Counted from the first letter of the stretch, positions 11,501 through 19,447 are shown. The stretch: DNA of 62,076 nt from an uncultured bacterium (GCA_902778895.1 CACYZF010000015.1:1-62076); one strand, 5' to 3'. Made by a program: numbers and translations. The notes: generated by a model from the sequence alone, not told the origin.

Positions 11501-14475
11501 ACATCGGCATCATTGTCCGCGATGACGGTTCCGCTCCAGGGATTGTATTTCACCGTGGCGGACGCTCCGCTCGAAATAAAAGCCGTTCCGGCCGTGTTGA
11601 CATAAAGACTCTCCGCCACGCCGCCGTCCTCAACAATGAGCGCACCACCGGACAGGATGTTCAGGTCGGACGCTATGCCCTCGCTGTAGACAATCACACT
11701 GTTGCCCGATGTCACGGTGAGGTTCTGAAGGGAATCGGCCTTCAAAATGAAACCGGCTTCCTGCCCGCCGTAGTAAATACTTGCATCACGTTCAAGATCC
11801 GTCACGGTCGCGCCTTCTTCGGCTATGATCGTGCCGCTCCACGGCGTATAAAGCACATACGCAGATATTCAGCGAACCGAACGAATCCGCCTTGCTGATC
11901 GTGCCGACGCCGGGACCTCCGTAATACACATTCGCATCACGGTCAAGATAGGTGACCGTCGAATAGCTGTTCGACGAAATGCTGCCCTGCCACGGATTGA
12001 ACACGATGCTGGCGCTGCCATACCAGTTCACTTCAAGACGTCCGCCGGGATTCACCGTGATGCGATCGAATGCACCGCGGGAGGTCCAGGCATATCCGCC
12101 GGACTGAACGACGGTATCAGTTGCCATGCCGCCATTCAGAACGCGCAATTCGCCCAGCACTTCCGTATTCCCGGCTTGAGCTCCGGAACTGACATACAGA
12201 CGGGTGAAGGATTCGACAAGCGTATCGGCGGCGGACTGGCCGAGATACAGATTCGCATTGATCCAACTTCCCCAGGAGCCACTATAAGCCACGGTTCCGC
12301 CCGTCAGGACAAACCCGCTCATCGACTCATATGCCGCATCTTCGGAAATCAGGATGTTGTTCACATATGCCCCGGACATGAAAGACATGTCCTCGAGAAC
12401 GGCTCCGCCGGGAAGCTGAAGTCTGGCGCCGGAGGAAAGAACAAGCCCCTTCATCACAGCGCCGTTCTGAATCGTAAGCGCACCGCCCGACTGAACGGTA
12501 ATATTGGAGGCTACCTGTCCGGAATAAACCGTCGCATCCGTCGAGGAAACGATTCCTCCGGAAATCACGAAGTCGTCCAGCGAATCCGCGGAAATCGCAT
12601 TCGCCAGGGCGATGTTGTTGATTCTGGCCCCCGCTTTAAGGCCAATATGAGTTGCATGCGCATCAACCGCATAACGGAAATTACCGCCGGAAGACACCGT
12701 AATGTCATCCATGTTCGCTCCGCCGTTGACGGATAAACTTGCCCCGGACGAAACCGAAACCTGATTAACATTCGCCCCGCTGTAAACGTCCAGTCTGGCG
12801 CCGGAGGAAACGGTCACATTCTCCGCGACAGCTCCGTTACTCGTCGAAAGGTATCCGCCGGAAGTGATCGTGACGTCGATCCCCATCTGACCGTTGTTGA
12901 AATACGCCGACGTGCCGGGTGTGATCACGATCGAGGAGAACACGAGGCCGGATTCAAATATCTGTTCCGACTCCATCTTGAGGCCGTTTATAACCGCCCC
13001 GGATTCCACGTGCAAATTGGTTGCCGAAACAACATCGCTGAGGTAAATACGGCCTCCGTCCTTGATGGTCATATCCTGGATTTCAACCCCGCTTCCGATT
13101 GATGCATACGCACCGGATGCAATGGTCGCACGGTATGTTCCCGCGCCCCAGGTCCCCATGTACATGCTTGCTCCGGATGCGACATTCGCATCATAGACCT
13201 TGCCGTTCAGATGCGCGCTGGCTCCGCTATGAATCCCGATGCCGCCGATCAAGCTTGAATTACCCGCGGAAACATATCCTCCTGAGGATATCTGAATGTT
13301 GTTGATCTTCCCCTCGATGTTTGCCCGTCCCTGAGAGGAGACGGTAATATCGGATAATGTAGCGCTGATTCCCAAATTGAGGGAACCGCCGCTGTTGATG
13401 ACCGTTCCGCTTACTGCACTATAGTCCTGAATGTCAAGGATGCCATACCGGAACACATTGACATTTTCCGCATAGCCGCTTCCACGCAGATACAGTTCGG
13501 TGTAGTCGCCGTCGTTTCTGGTTGCACTCAGGACAATATCATGCGCTGCGCCGGAAACGAACAGATCGACACCGTCGACGACCTCGGCGGAAGACAGGAC
13601 ACCGCCTGGTTCCACCGTCACAAGCCGGTTGCGGATGCCGCCGGAAAGATAGGCGCCCTCCACCAGCCCGCCGCTGGAGACCGTAACATAGCCGTAGGAA
13701 TCTGTACGAAGCCCGGATACAATACCGCCTTCCGAGACATGCAAATATCCATTCGACACGACATCGACGCCGTCGACTGTGCCTCCGGAGGAAACATGCA
13801 TTATGCCGCCGCTGACCGTGGCATTCTGAACCGCGCCGCCGCTGATGATGGTCAGAAGACCATTGTTCCGAATCGTCCATCCGTCATTGTTTCCGTCTTT
13901 TGCGACGTAGACATGGTCAAAATCGCCGTCTCCGTTGATATCCAGATCCGATATCTCCGGATAAGAGGCAAAAAGAGTTCCGTTCTTGTAAAGGAACACG
14001 CCATCCGGACTGTTCATGATATTGGAGGAAACGGTAAAGCAAAGATCGTTCTGCATATTCAGATAGAGACTATACGAGATCGTTTCGATGCTGATGGGAT
14101 CCGTGCTCAGAGACAAAGTCCCGATTGAATTTCCCGGACGGTCCGACACGGTGATTGTGCCGGTGAAACCCGCCGCATTTTTCCCGAGGACATAGGTCGC
14201 AGGCTGCGGATTCTGCTCAAGCTGAATCTGCCACGTTTTCGCCTGGATCCCGGAAATGTTGCTGAAGATGGCGTCTTCCGGGTTCGTCCGGTCCGTCAGA
14301 TCGATGACAATGTCAGCATTGGACGCATCAATCGAACCGTTTACGGTCAGATTCGTATCAAGCCGGATTGAACCGTACAGGACAGCGCCTCCCTCAAGAA
14401 CGATTCCCTGAGCATTGTGCTTGAGAATGCTGTTGGACAATACGGCGCCGCTTCCGACGGTCAAATCCTCAACCG
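110..14475 (-). repeat. Macro-repeat of the giant adhesin: four modules of 4.4-4.8 kb
   Basis: The non-repetitive linker (IGSGA.LSNS..., YVLGGNAA.F.GTITV, VFLYK....ASYP, HAYVV) recurs at about 110-620, 4,475-5,065, 9,112-9,695 and 13,897-14,475. That gives spacings near 4.36, 4.64 and 4.79 kb. Each linker is followed by a similar order of repeat blocks, so the gene seems to have grown by duplication of a whole module of about 1,500 residues on top of the 19-20 residue repeats. Between linkers the copies have diverged clearly, so they are not simple assembly duplicates. Confidence 0.75.
2473..11856 (-). CDS. Giant AIDA-like adhesin, second frame segment (about 3,100 aa)
   Basis: This open frame of about 3,100 codons consists of strand-loop-strand repeats (SGG-x-x-x-V-x-SGG-x-A). 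Seven PW-x-G...YYGG cassettes interrupt them, and two non-repetitive linkers (about 4.47-5.07 kb and 9.11-9.70 kb) carry the motifs YVLGGNAA.FAGTITV and VFLYK...ASYP. The nominal first codon is a GTG inside a repeat with no ribosome-binding site, so it is not a real start. The sequence continues the segment that ends at 11792 after a frame change. It ends in a short out-of-frame tail at 2473, after which the repeats resume in another frame. There is no signal peptide, membrane span or catalytic motif. It is best read as the middle of one protein of more than 5,600 residues, broken by indels or by misassembly of repeats. Confidence 0.8.
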   Translation of the reverse strand: MLYTPWSGTIIAEEGATVTDLERDASIYYGGQEAGFILKADSLQNLTVTSGNSVIVYSEGIASDLNILSGGALIVEDGGVAESLYVNTAGTAFISSGASATVKYNPWSGTVIADNDADVTYLDRDASVYYGGEKTGFLRKGDNVSAWAIASGNSAIIFEGGVADDLIVNNGAVLNIQSGGSANVAYNPWDGVINVAEGGSVSRMDRKDNVYYGGYQSGVISRGNELNGLTVTSGNSAIVYSGGKLTDLRTDSYGYVYVSSGGAVENAYLSGGIGDRTVFLEYGGVISSAQVVDSIQLYVAGSAYDIAVNDGQADWFRSILVMAGSGYAENITIGSNGRLEVFEAAKVNGASVLSGGYFYADGYDVMSNVTVHADGQMELHNNASVVDLNVEAGGRLYLYDNVVLQNATLQQGVFVNGFELPTTQVINGDLVFSSLAVTNGASAELNWNQTAIGITVNPGTTLTINDGATAEDVIVSSGANLWFRNNADARNVQFASGATFNNITLNEDISFAELNNAVISGGKIVRNDTVWWGAEAALYSGQTASDTLVNPQTYLYVYDGAVASGTTVFGALYANNGTAVKTTVESGGFVYTDWSGRFEQTTVKSGGSFQMNWYGSATDLTIESGGRFDMSNEAYLSGLHVESGAFANGFYFTKDATYENLSSCTIQGAIVSSGYYIDLHQNQVLEDTLVDAGRLTVRDGAVARRTTAVNGGSIIVSSTGIADTITIGSGATLSNSILPYGSGILTLEGGARLYGAIRLGTNLTVNGAIDAGNSDVVLDLTKRSPEDTIMISDISGFDPNSWTIELALEPEFGTYILGGNAAAFAGTITVRSQNGQTFGSLSLADSSLSYDTVSYSLSLNEQSALCFTISSNIAGSSDGVFLYKNTAFAASYPDVSELTIGSEYACDHVYVVSAGDNSGWSVEQGGFVNVTNGGSVESFAVHSGGSVNFGKGGTGSGILIDSTGVMNVCSGGIVGGIMVESNGRVYVSEGGIVSGLQTNSYGYVSVFSGGLLKDAYLSGGISNRLVTIGNGGVISSAQVVNGVDLFMSGSAYDIIVSDGRTNGDYSELFVRGGGYAENVSVCIRGTLDVQDSGTVSSAIIGSGGSLYLGNSCTVYGLQIQSQGRASVHGTVNGVHVSSAGYMSAGNGGTINDILIDSRASANLNGKVQGIFVSSGGSLYMESWGAGVSGMTIESGAYASFGSGIGMQDATVKTGARIYVNDMASAAGITVESGANVNGYLLEEGQTFESGMTLSSMRISSGASVTLNNGQSGIGVTISYGGVLVANNGAGASDVTISSGARMNVNNGANTAQISVLSNASLEIGDGANADGVSVAFGGNFRYGTNAHVSHLELDAGARINNITLQNAISAETMDGFVIFGGVVSATDAVVYYGQVASDITILSGGSLTISSGASVNGLVVSSGARILVPNSATVNSVTVLSGAFVNSFMFASDTTYDTMSGFVVTGGTVTQGNANLYPEQGAVNTVVNSQTRLNISGGATASSTTVFGSIYVSSYANASETVVMSGGYAWTSRGAFDRITVNSGARLDVNWYGSASIVFNPWQGSISSYSYSTVTYLEREANVYYGGGKAGLISRADSFDSLNITSGNSAIVYEGGVVNSVYVNQGGVLTVQSGGSADVLFSPWTGTITVEDGAIVTMHDRDAKFYYGGDKDGMIFKTDSVDVFTVEAGNRAVVYAGGSASELHIKSGAQAVIESDGTADHVYVNRDGTLIVSNGAAATVEFNPWSGTVIADDGADVTYKDRDANVYYGGTVPGYIQKGDELNGMTVTNANSAIVYEGGVMKDATVEDSAMISIQSSGVVNSATVTSYGRIYVSSGGVVNNATVDLDGRIYVSYGGSANDVLINSAGWENGMYVSSRGTVNGATVNNGGYLYVSNGASAANIVENGGRIDLGSNAFATFASNTFSGVVVTPYNDATAHSGTTACGTIMEGGWFWVYDGGLINEAVIHSGVIYVSSGGTANHVVFTDIGGTNGLNVYYGGFASDVTVCSSGSMYVSSGGTATDIDVASGAILWAYNNVTVNNVTFESGAKLNNITLTADTSFATLGNIVVSGGIVMQDASLYAGHTASNTFVDSYGSLYLRNGAVASDTTVFGGIVVSNGTATNTVLSSGAYARNDGYYGTYDQITVKDGASFNLNWYCSATGIVIESGGRVNVDNSCYVSGIQVESGAFMNGFYFTDNAVYDSFSSCTIRGAVVSAGNNVYVRGGQVLEDIALAGGQMTVQDGGVARRTMVTDGGTIVITSTGIVDTLTIGSGAVLSNSVLPNGAGAITLEDGARLRGAIRLGANLTVNGAIDAADSDIVLALTSRTQEDGIMVSDISSFAPRSWTVEVALDQMFGTYVLGGNAADFAGTITVRSQNGQTFGELSLTESSFSYDTVSYALSVNDRESLCLTVSSNIAGNTDGVFLYKDGAFVASYPEISDLTVTGNGEFNHAYVVKAGSNQDWIVLEGGVVNVTGGNLESATIYSSGTINLGKDGTGNGISINSNGTLNVFSGGIADGLAVGSYGRVFVSEGGLAQAVDVLSRGQVYVTGGTVNNASVTGYGSMTVSRGGYVEGATVNVYGRMFVSDGGYADYSVVSGYDAYLFVSNGGVADHTTVAYDAHLELYSGAVANDTIASGWFNIYNGGVANNTTVGNGIGGYGTIISSGGTANGTTVANGGSLYISNSGSANGVVVDNYGYAYVGSGAFLQNATIRGGAMVYLQDATFVTNTTIESGAYVNGFKLEALQTTVENGMVFSSVLVGNGYSGDINKGQSGTDLTVLYGGTLNVNNGGSADLINVSSGANLSINAGANANQLFVSSGANLTIKNGANAENVAILAGANFHYENNVTVNHIDFEAGARINNIMMGESISVDSLQTFVLSGGIVANGDAELYYGQIASDLVVSSGARLTIRNGADVKGLIVSSGAMLQIESDFVAEDVTFQSGAYVNNIRFSEDTTYISMEDLVVFGGTVVGNWWSWTEASLNFGQTASDTVVDSYARLHLYNGATANDTMVKGALYVYENSIASETIVQSGGSAWTSRGAFERITVNPGGRLEVNWYGSASIVFNPWQGSISSNSYSTVTYLGREANVYYGGPSVGVISKADSFGSLNITSGMRMCFIRRGAARS

Positions 14476-17008
14476 ATCCCGACGACGCAATGGAAACCGA
14501 TCCGCCGCTGGCCAGGGCCGCATGTACGATCGCCGCGCCATCCTGAACGAACAACCGGCCACCACCAATCACGGTCACGTCTTCCAGCGTCATGCCGGAC
14601 GAAAGATTGATCGTATTCGAGGAAACAGCCACGCCCCGGATCGTGCCGGAGTTAAGGTTGTCATACACGGCACTCTGCGTGAAACTGAATCCGTTCACAT
14701 AAGCGCCGGATTCGACATGAAGTGCAGAAAGCGACGTATTGCTGTCTATAATAAGGTATGCACCGTTTGAAACATAGATTTCCGAAGCTTCGCCGGCCCC
14801 GTTCACATGAACGCTGCCGCCGCTTCTGATTTCTATGTTCTCCAGAGAACCATTGTAGGCGGACACAAAACCGGATGCGCTCACCACGGCGCCCCGCAAT
14901 GTCGCGCCGTTCTCCACATAGCAGTCGCCGAAGGTCTTGATCTGGACGTCTTCGACGATACCACCGTTGCGGATGTAAATGTCACCCTGGTCGCGGTTGG
15001 AGGGCGCAGTGAGAGTTACACCGGACGCGTAACCGCCATTCTCGACGATCAGCTGTCCTCTCTGAATCGAGACGTCCGATACGCTTCCGTTGGAGGAAAC
15101 ATACATGCTGGCATAAAGCTTGACAGAGGCATTCGCGACAGATGCACCGCTGCTGACAAACAGTCCACCGTTGCTGTGTACCGTAACGGAGTCAACGTTC
15201 TGACCGTTATAGAGAATGCCCGCTTCTCCATTATCAATGCGAACATTGTTCAATTCGACCCCACTGATCGTCCCGTCCTCCTGGAATGTGAATCCGTTCA
15301 GCTTGCCGCCGGACTGCACCTGATTGATCCCGGCGCTCTGTCCTTCAAAAACATAAACGGAATCCGTCGATTTGACGAGCAGATTCTCGAAGACCATGTT
15401 TTCGGAGAAGACATGCGTTTCATCGAACGAGAAACCGTTCAGTTTGCCGCCCGCGTTCACGGTAACGTTTTCAATGTTTTCCATGGATATCAGGTTTCCA
15501 CCGGAATTCACTTCGACATCCGCCGCCTGTCCGCCTGCCTCGACATGCAGCACCGCCCCGGCGTTGACCGTTGCGCCGTCAGCCGTCCCGCCGGCATACA
15601 CATAGTTGTCACTTCCGTCATTCAGTACGGCATTGCTCACGACACCGCCTTCGAAGACATGGAACTGTCTGTATCTGCCGAGCGTAACACCGTTTACGGA
15701 ACCGCCATTGGAAACATAAATCGCTCCCGATTCATACCCTTCACTCCCGTCATTCATTACGGCATTGTTGACGGTCGCGCCATCCAAAACCGTAATGGAA
15801 CCGCTCGTGGTGATCTCAATATTGTTGACGACGCCGCCGGAGGACAATATCAGGTCGCCCCGTTCGATCACAGTGTCGTTCGCCACGCCGTCCTGACGGA
15901 TTATCATATGCGCAAAACGCACGTCCCACCATTCACTCCCCTGGGAACCGCTGACGACAGTACTGTTCACGACCCCGCCATCAACATAAAAATAGCCGTC
16001 CTCTTTGACCGTGACGTCATCAGCCGTTCCGCCGGACAGAACAGACATGCTTCCTCCGGACTTGACCGTGGTGTTGCTGGCCAGGACACCGCCGGCCACA
16101 GCGAGTTTTACCCTCGATTCCACGACAAGACCGGAAAACACGTTGTTCTTCAGTTCGAATGCCTTGCCGTTGTATTTCCCCTGCAGGCGGGTTTCCGGGG
16201 AAACAGTCAGATCGAGCTTCGCGCCGGATGAAATGAGAATGCCGGTTGCCGAACCGCCGTCCGCAACGCTGAAAACAGCCCCGCTGCTGACGGTGATATC
16301 GCTTACCGTGCCGCCCGAGCAGACAAACATGGAGGTATTGGGCTCAAGTACGACCGACTCCATCGACTGTGCAGAAGAGTAAACCTGATAGCCGGAACCG
16401 TAGAAAACACCGGAAAGGTTGCTGGAATCATAAGAGACAATGGCCTGGGTCGGGATGGGAGAATTCGGGGTAAAGGGGTTCTGGTGCATATTCTCGATTT
16501 TCGCCCCACCGGGGATATTGACCATAATATTCGATTCAAGAACAGTAAGCCCATTCACAATGGTATTGTTATCCATGCACAGATAACTGCTGCTGTAGAT
16601 GGTCACATTCTCCGCATATCCGCCATTCATCAGGAACAAATCGGACAGGTTGCCGCCGTTGTTTTCCGACCTGCTCAGCACAAGATCATATACGGAACCG
16701 TAGACATAGAGGCCGAGGCCGTCAAGGACCTGGGCGGAAGACAGAATGCCGCCCTTTTCAACAGTTACCAGCCCGTCCCCACCGAAACACAATTCCGCAT
16801 TTTCCATGTAGCCGCCGTTGGAAACACGCACATATCCCGATGATGTTTTCACGCCGCTTGCGATGCCGCCATTCTGGACGAAGAGGCTGCCTCCGCTGTT
16901 GACAGTGGTATTGACTGCGTAGCCGCCGTTCTGAACAGTCAACTGATCTCCGTAATTAAGGACGATGCCTGTGCATGTTTCGCCGCTGGAAATGATGTAG
17001 TTCGCCAT
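11792..17008 (-). CDS. Giant AIDA-like adhesin, N-terminal segment with true start
   Basis: The start ATG at 17008 follows AAAGGTGA with good spacing. The protein begins MANYIISSGETCTGIVLNYG, so strand-loop-strand repeats start almost at residue 1 with no Sec signal peptide. That fits type I secretion or another leaderless route rather than a classical autotransporter. About 1,700 residues of SGG-type repeats follow, with one non-repetitive linker (13.9-14.47 kb; motifs YVLGKNAAGFTGTITV and VFLYKNGTLFASYPE) and one PW-x-G...DRDANVYYGG cassette near the end. The last 23 codons are out of frame relative to the repeat consensus: after SLNI the frame shifts and stops at 11792, while the repeat sequence continues in the frame of the following segment. 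Family knowledge points to a cell-surface adhesin. Partner and ligand are unknown. Confidence 0.85.
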   Translation of the reverse strand: MANYIISSGETCTGIVLNYGDQLTVQNGGYAVNTTVNSGGSLFVQNGGIASGVKTSSGYVRVSNGGYMENAELCFGGDGLVTVEKGGILSSAQVLDGLGLYVYGSVYDLVLSRSENNGGNLSDLFLMNGGYAENVTIYSSSYLCMDNNTIVNGLTVLESNIMVNIPGGAKIENMHQNPFTPNSPIPTQAIVSYDSSNLSGVFYGSGYQVYSSAQSMESVVLEPNTSMFVCSGGTVSDITVSSGAVFSVADGGSATGILISSGAKLDLTVSPETRLQGKYNGKAFELKNNVFSGLVVESRVKLAVAGGVLASNTTVKSGGSMSVLSGGTADDVTVKEDGYFYVDGGVVNSTVVSGSQGSEWWDVRFAHMIIRQDGVANDTVIERGDLILSSGGVVNNIEITTSGSITVLDGATVNNAVMNDGSEGYESGAIYVSNGGSVNGVTLGRYRQFHVFEGGVVSNAVLNDGSDNYVYAGGTADGATVNAGAVLHVEAGGQAADVEVNSGGNLISMENIENVTVNAGGKLNGFSFDETHVFSENMVFENLLVKSTDSVYVFEGQSAGINQVQSGGKLNGFTFQEDGTISGVELNNVRIDNGEAGILYNGQNVDSVTVHSNGGLFVSSGASVANASVKLYASMYVSSNGSVSDVSIQRGQLIVENGGYASGVTLTAPSNRDQGDIYIRNGGIVEDVQIKTFGDCYVENGATLRGAVVSASGFVSAYNGSLENIEIRSGGSVHVNGAGEASEIYVSNGAYLIIDSNTSLSALHVESGAYVNGFSFTQSAVYDNLNSGTIRGVAVSSNTINLSSGMTLEDVTVIGGGRLFVQDGAAIVHAALASGGSVSIASSGSVEDLTVGSGAVLSNSILKHNAQGIVLEGGAVLYGSIRLDTNLTVNGSIDASNADIVIDLTDRTNPEDAIFSNISGIQAKTWQIQLEQNPQPATYVLGKNAAGFTGTITVSDRPGNSIGTLSLSTDPISIETISYSLYLNMQNDLCFTVSSNIMNSPDGVFLYKNGTLFASYPEISDLDINGDGDFDHVYVAKDGNNDGWTIRNNGLLTIISGGAVQNATVSGGIMHVSSGGTVDGVDVVSNGYLHVSEGGIVSGLRTDSYGYVTVSSGGLVEGAYLSGGIRNRLVTVEPGGVLSSAEVVDGVDLFVSGAAHDIVLSATRNDGDYTELYLRGSGYAENVNVFRYGILDIQDYSAVSGTVINSGGSLNLGISATLSDITVSSQGRANIEGKINNIQISSGGYVSAGNSSLIGGIGIHSGASAHLNGKVYDANVASGASMYMGTWGAGTYRATIASGAYASIGSGVEIQDMTIKDGGRIYLSDVVSATNLHVESGAVINGLKMESEQIFESGLVFSSIVITPGTSAYFNNGQMGIDVTITSGGYLSTSNGAVAENVTVSSGARLDVYSGANVNQVSVSSGASLSVNGGANMDDITVSSGGNFRYAVDAHATHIGLKAGARINNIALANAISADSLDDFVISGGIVSSTDATVYSGQVASNITVQSGGALTIQNGAVMKGLVLSSGARLQLPGGAVLEDMSFMSGAYVNNILISEDAAYESMSGFVLTGGTVAYSGSWGSWINANLYLGQSAADTLVESFTRLYVSSGAQAGNTEVLGELRVLNGGMATDTVVQSGGYAWTSRGAFDRITVNPGGRLEVNWYGSASIVFNPWQGSISSNSYSTVTYLDRDANVYYGGPGVGTISKADSFGSLNICVCALYAVERHDHSRRRRDRDGS

Positions 17009-17474
17009 TTCGAGTTCACCTTTTGTTATGGATTATTGTTCATTTTGAATCAAGTTGAGGAGGAAGCCCGGCCGCCAAAGACAAAAAAGCCCTCCTGAAT
17101 CCAAAATGGCGGATGCGGAAGGCAGTTTGCATGAAACAGAAATGCGGCTTGAGCTTGCTAATCGTAGATTGCGAGGGGGAATTGAACTTATTCGAGGCGA
17201 GGAACCAGGATTCACGCAAAAAAAAGCCGATGTCCGCCGGAAAAACGGATTTCCGGCCGAAGATGAAAAACGGCTGTTGAAACAATCGAACGTGAACATG
17301 GTTGCCTCGGTTCAATTATACACAGAAAAAGGCTTGCAGAATGAGCGTGTTGCCCGTGATTCCGCAAATTGCATATTACTCGTTTCAACTATTACTTTAT
17401 CGCTTTTTTTGTGAAAGTCAAACTTTTTTTTGAATATTTTTTAAAATAGAGTTACGAGGGGACACTTTTGCCCA
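17009..17474. other. Intergenic region upstream of the giant adhesin
   Basis: No convincing gene is seen. A plus-strand open frame here has an arginine-rich, low-complexity translation with no ribosome-binding site and is not called. The region holds the leader of the giant adhesin and, at its right end, the terminator of the pump remnant. Confidence 0.5.
17394..17421 (-). promoter_or_regulatory. Possible sigma70 promoter for the giant adhesin
   Basis: On the minus strand TTGACT (17421-17416) is followed after 16 bases by TAAAGT (17399-17394). It would give a leader of nearly 390 bases before the ATG at 17008. The -10 box matches only 4 of 6 positions. A better TATAAT at 17320-17315 lacks a recognisable -35 box. 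Confidence 0.3.
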
Positions 17475-17514
17475 TATTGAAAAGTCCCCGGAACCATCGC
17501 CGGCTTCGGGGGCT
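17475..17514 (-). terminator. Hairpin terminator after the RND remnant (hairpin family, copy 1)
   Basis: The stem AGTCCCCG...CGGGGGCT at 17483-17514 has an extra inner GAA/TTC pairing. On the minus strand it is followed by CTTTTC, just downstream of the stop at 17552. The sequence is almost the same as hairpins at 30816-30847 and 46388-46421. Confidence 0.65.
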
Positions 17515-17551
17515 GTTTGCATTCTCCGATGTCGAAATCCAAGGAAGACCG

Positions 17552-18953
17552 TTACTTGTTCTTGTGGCTCACATAGAACGCGGCCGGGATGGAATACAGC
17601 GTCAGGAACATGGCGAACAGGAGTCCGCCGACCACACCGATGCCGCAACTGGACCGGATCTCGTAGCCAATGCCCCGCCCGAACGCCATCGGCAGCATGC
17701 CGATCACGCTCGCGATGGAGGTCATGAGGATCGGGCGGAATTTCTTCTGCGAAGCCTGAAGCATCGCGTCATGCATTTTTACCCCCGTCGCATGCAGCGT
17801 GGAGGTCTCGTCCATGATGAGGATCGCGTTGTTGACCACGATGCCGATCATCATGATGCCGCCGAGCATGCCGACCATGGAGAGCAGCGTCCCCGTGAAA
17901 ATAGAGCATCGCGAAAAAAACCACGAATCCGAGCGGGATGGTGAACATGACAAGGAAGGGACGGCTCAGGGACTCCATGATGGCGGCGATCACGAGGAAC
18001 GTCAGGAAGACCGCCGTGATCAGGACCATGACGAAGTCCATGGCGCCTTCATTCACCATTTCGGACTGGCCGGTGAAGACCAGCTGATAGCCCATAGGCA
18101 GCTGCGGAGCAAGTTCTTTCCGCAGGAGACGGGTCAGGTCGTCCATGGAATAGCCGGGGGCGGAGTTCGCGTAAATCCACGCGGCCCGTTCCTTGTCCTG
18201 ACGCACCAGACTGATCGCGACGGGAGAGCTTTCCATTTTGGTGAGCGCGTTCAGCGACACGGGCTTTCCGTTCATCGGCACGGCCGGGATCTCCTGAAGC
18301 TGGTCCAGTCCCTCTTTCGCTTTCATCTTGACCCGGATGTCGAACGTGTCGACCCCGACCTTGAACGAACCGACCTCGACGCCGTCGAAATAGCCGACGA
18401 TGGAAACGCCCATGGCAGTCACCGGGACGCCCAGATTCTTCAGCAGGGCGCGTTCCGGGAGGATCTTGATGCGGGGCTTCGCGGACCGGCAACTCGTGTC
18501 CACGTCCGTCGCCATGCCGGAACGCCGCATGAGATCGGCGGCTTCGTTCGCGTACTTTTCCAGGACGTCGAGGTCCGGGCCGCCGATGTAGCCGGTCAGT
18601 TCCTGCCCGGCGGCGCCAATCGGAGTCGGCTGTGAAACCGCATACAGGAACCCGCTTTTCTTTTCCATGTCATGACGGATTTCGTCCATGATCTGTTTGA
18701 TGGGGGGCGCGCGTGCCCATCGGTTTCAGTATGATGGTGACTTCCGCCAGGTTCACGCTCTCCGGGATCTGTCCCAGCGTGACGCTGCGATAGCCGATGA
18801 CGGAACCGACGCGGTCGACGTCAGGCCGTTTCAGCAGCTCGTCGACCAGTTCCAAAGTCTGTTTGCGTGTGGCGTCGATCCCGTAATCCGAGGGGAATTC
18901 GAGGAAGAGCGAGACTTCATTCTTGTCATAGCTTCCGCGGCCAGATGGGAAAC
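17552..18953 (-). pseudogene. C-terminal half of an RND-type efflux permease, two frameshifts
   Basis: Three overlapping frames join into one sequence that matches the second half of an AcrB/HAE1-type RND permease. It starts near GRGSYDKNEVSLFLEFP, goes through the periplasmic domain (ILPERALLKNLGV), then the transmembrane segments with IGIVVNNAILIMDE and IASVIGMLPMAFGRG, and ends with SHKNK and a stop at 17552. One frame change lies in a run of C (GGGGGG on the plus strand near 18700), the other near 17900 within FFAMLYF. The N-terminal half, about 500 residues with the first six membrane segments, is missing. An in-frame stop lies just upstream of 18953, where the sequence joins an unrelated kinase fragment. 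It cannot make a working pump. Homopolymer sequencing error could explain the first shift, but not the missing half. Confidence 0.85.
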
Positions 18954-19447
18954 TCCATCATCGTGTGGATCACCGTACTCCTCGTGATCTTCTTTTCATC
19001 GCTGATGTGGTTCCGCATGACGGTATGCGACTCTGCGACGGATTCCTTCACCGAATTGATCGGCATGACGGTTTCCGCGGACATGATCAGGCAGAGCATA
19101 TCCTATGTGGATACGGATATCCTGATCCGGTCCATCATAGAAATCTGCGTCCTTGTCTCCTCGCTTGCGATTATCCTGAACCTGATTTCGATCCTTCACA
19201 AACACGAAAAGGACCTGATCGTCGTGCGGACACGCCGTTTGCTCTCGTCCTGACCGACATGTGGATGCCGGTCATGGATGGAGAAGGACTTGTCCGTGCC
19301 ATCCGCGCGGATGAAAAGCTTGCGGCGCTTCCGGTTCATGTCGTAACAGCGGACACGGAAATGCAGGGCAAATACAGCAAGATCGGATTTGACGGGATGC
19401 AGCTGAAACCCGTCTCTGTGGAAAAACTCAAAGAGATCATCGAATAG
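18945..19447 (+). pseudogene. Histidine kinase N-terminus joined to a receiver-domain C-terminus (internal deletion)
   Basis: From the ATG at 18945 the frame reads a hydrophobic N-terminus (MGNSIIVWITVLLVIFF) and a second membrane segment (SIIEICVLVSSLAIILNLI), as in a membrane sensor kinase. Near 19225 this frame ends in RRLLSS-stop. Another frame continues with FALVLTDMWMPVMDGEG...VVTADTEMQ...LKPVSVEKLKEIIE and stops at 19447. That second part is the last two thirds of a response-regulator receiver domain with the phospho-acceptor Asp in LTDMW. It is close to the receiver of the intact hybrid kinase at 56321-58174. The kinase core (HisKA and ATPase) has been lost. No ribosome-binding site precedes 18945, because the pump remnant abuts it. 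Confidence 0.75.

Noticed and set aside
17055..17414. Possible 119-codon plus-strand gene upstream of the giant adhesin
   Set aside because: No ribosome-binding site, no family resemblance, and it lies across the leader and promoter area of the opposite gene.
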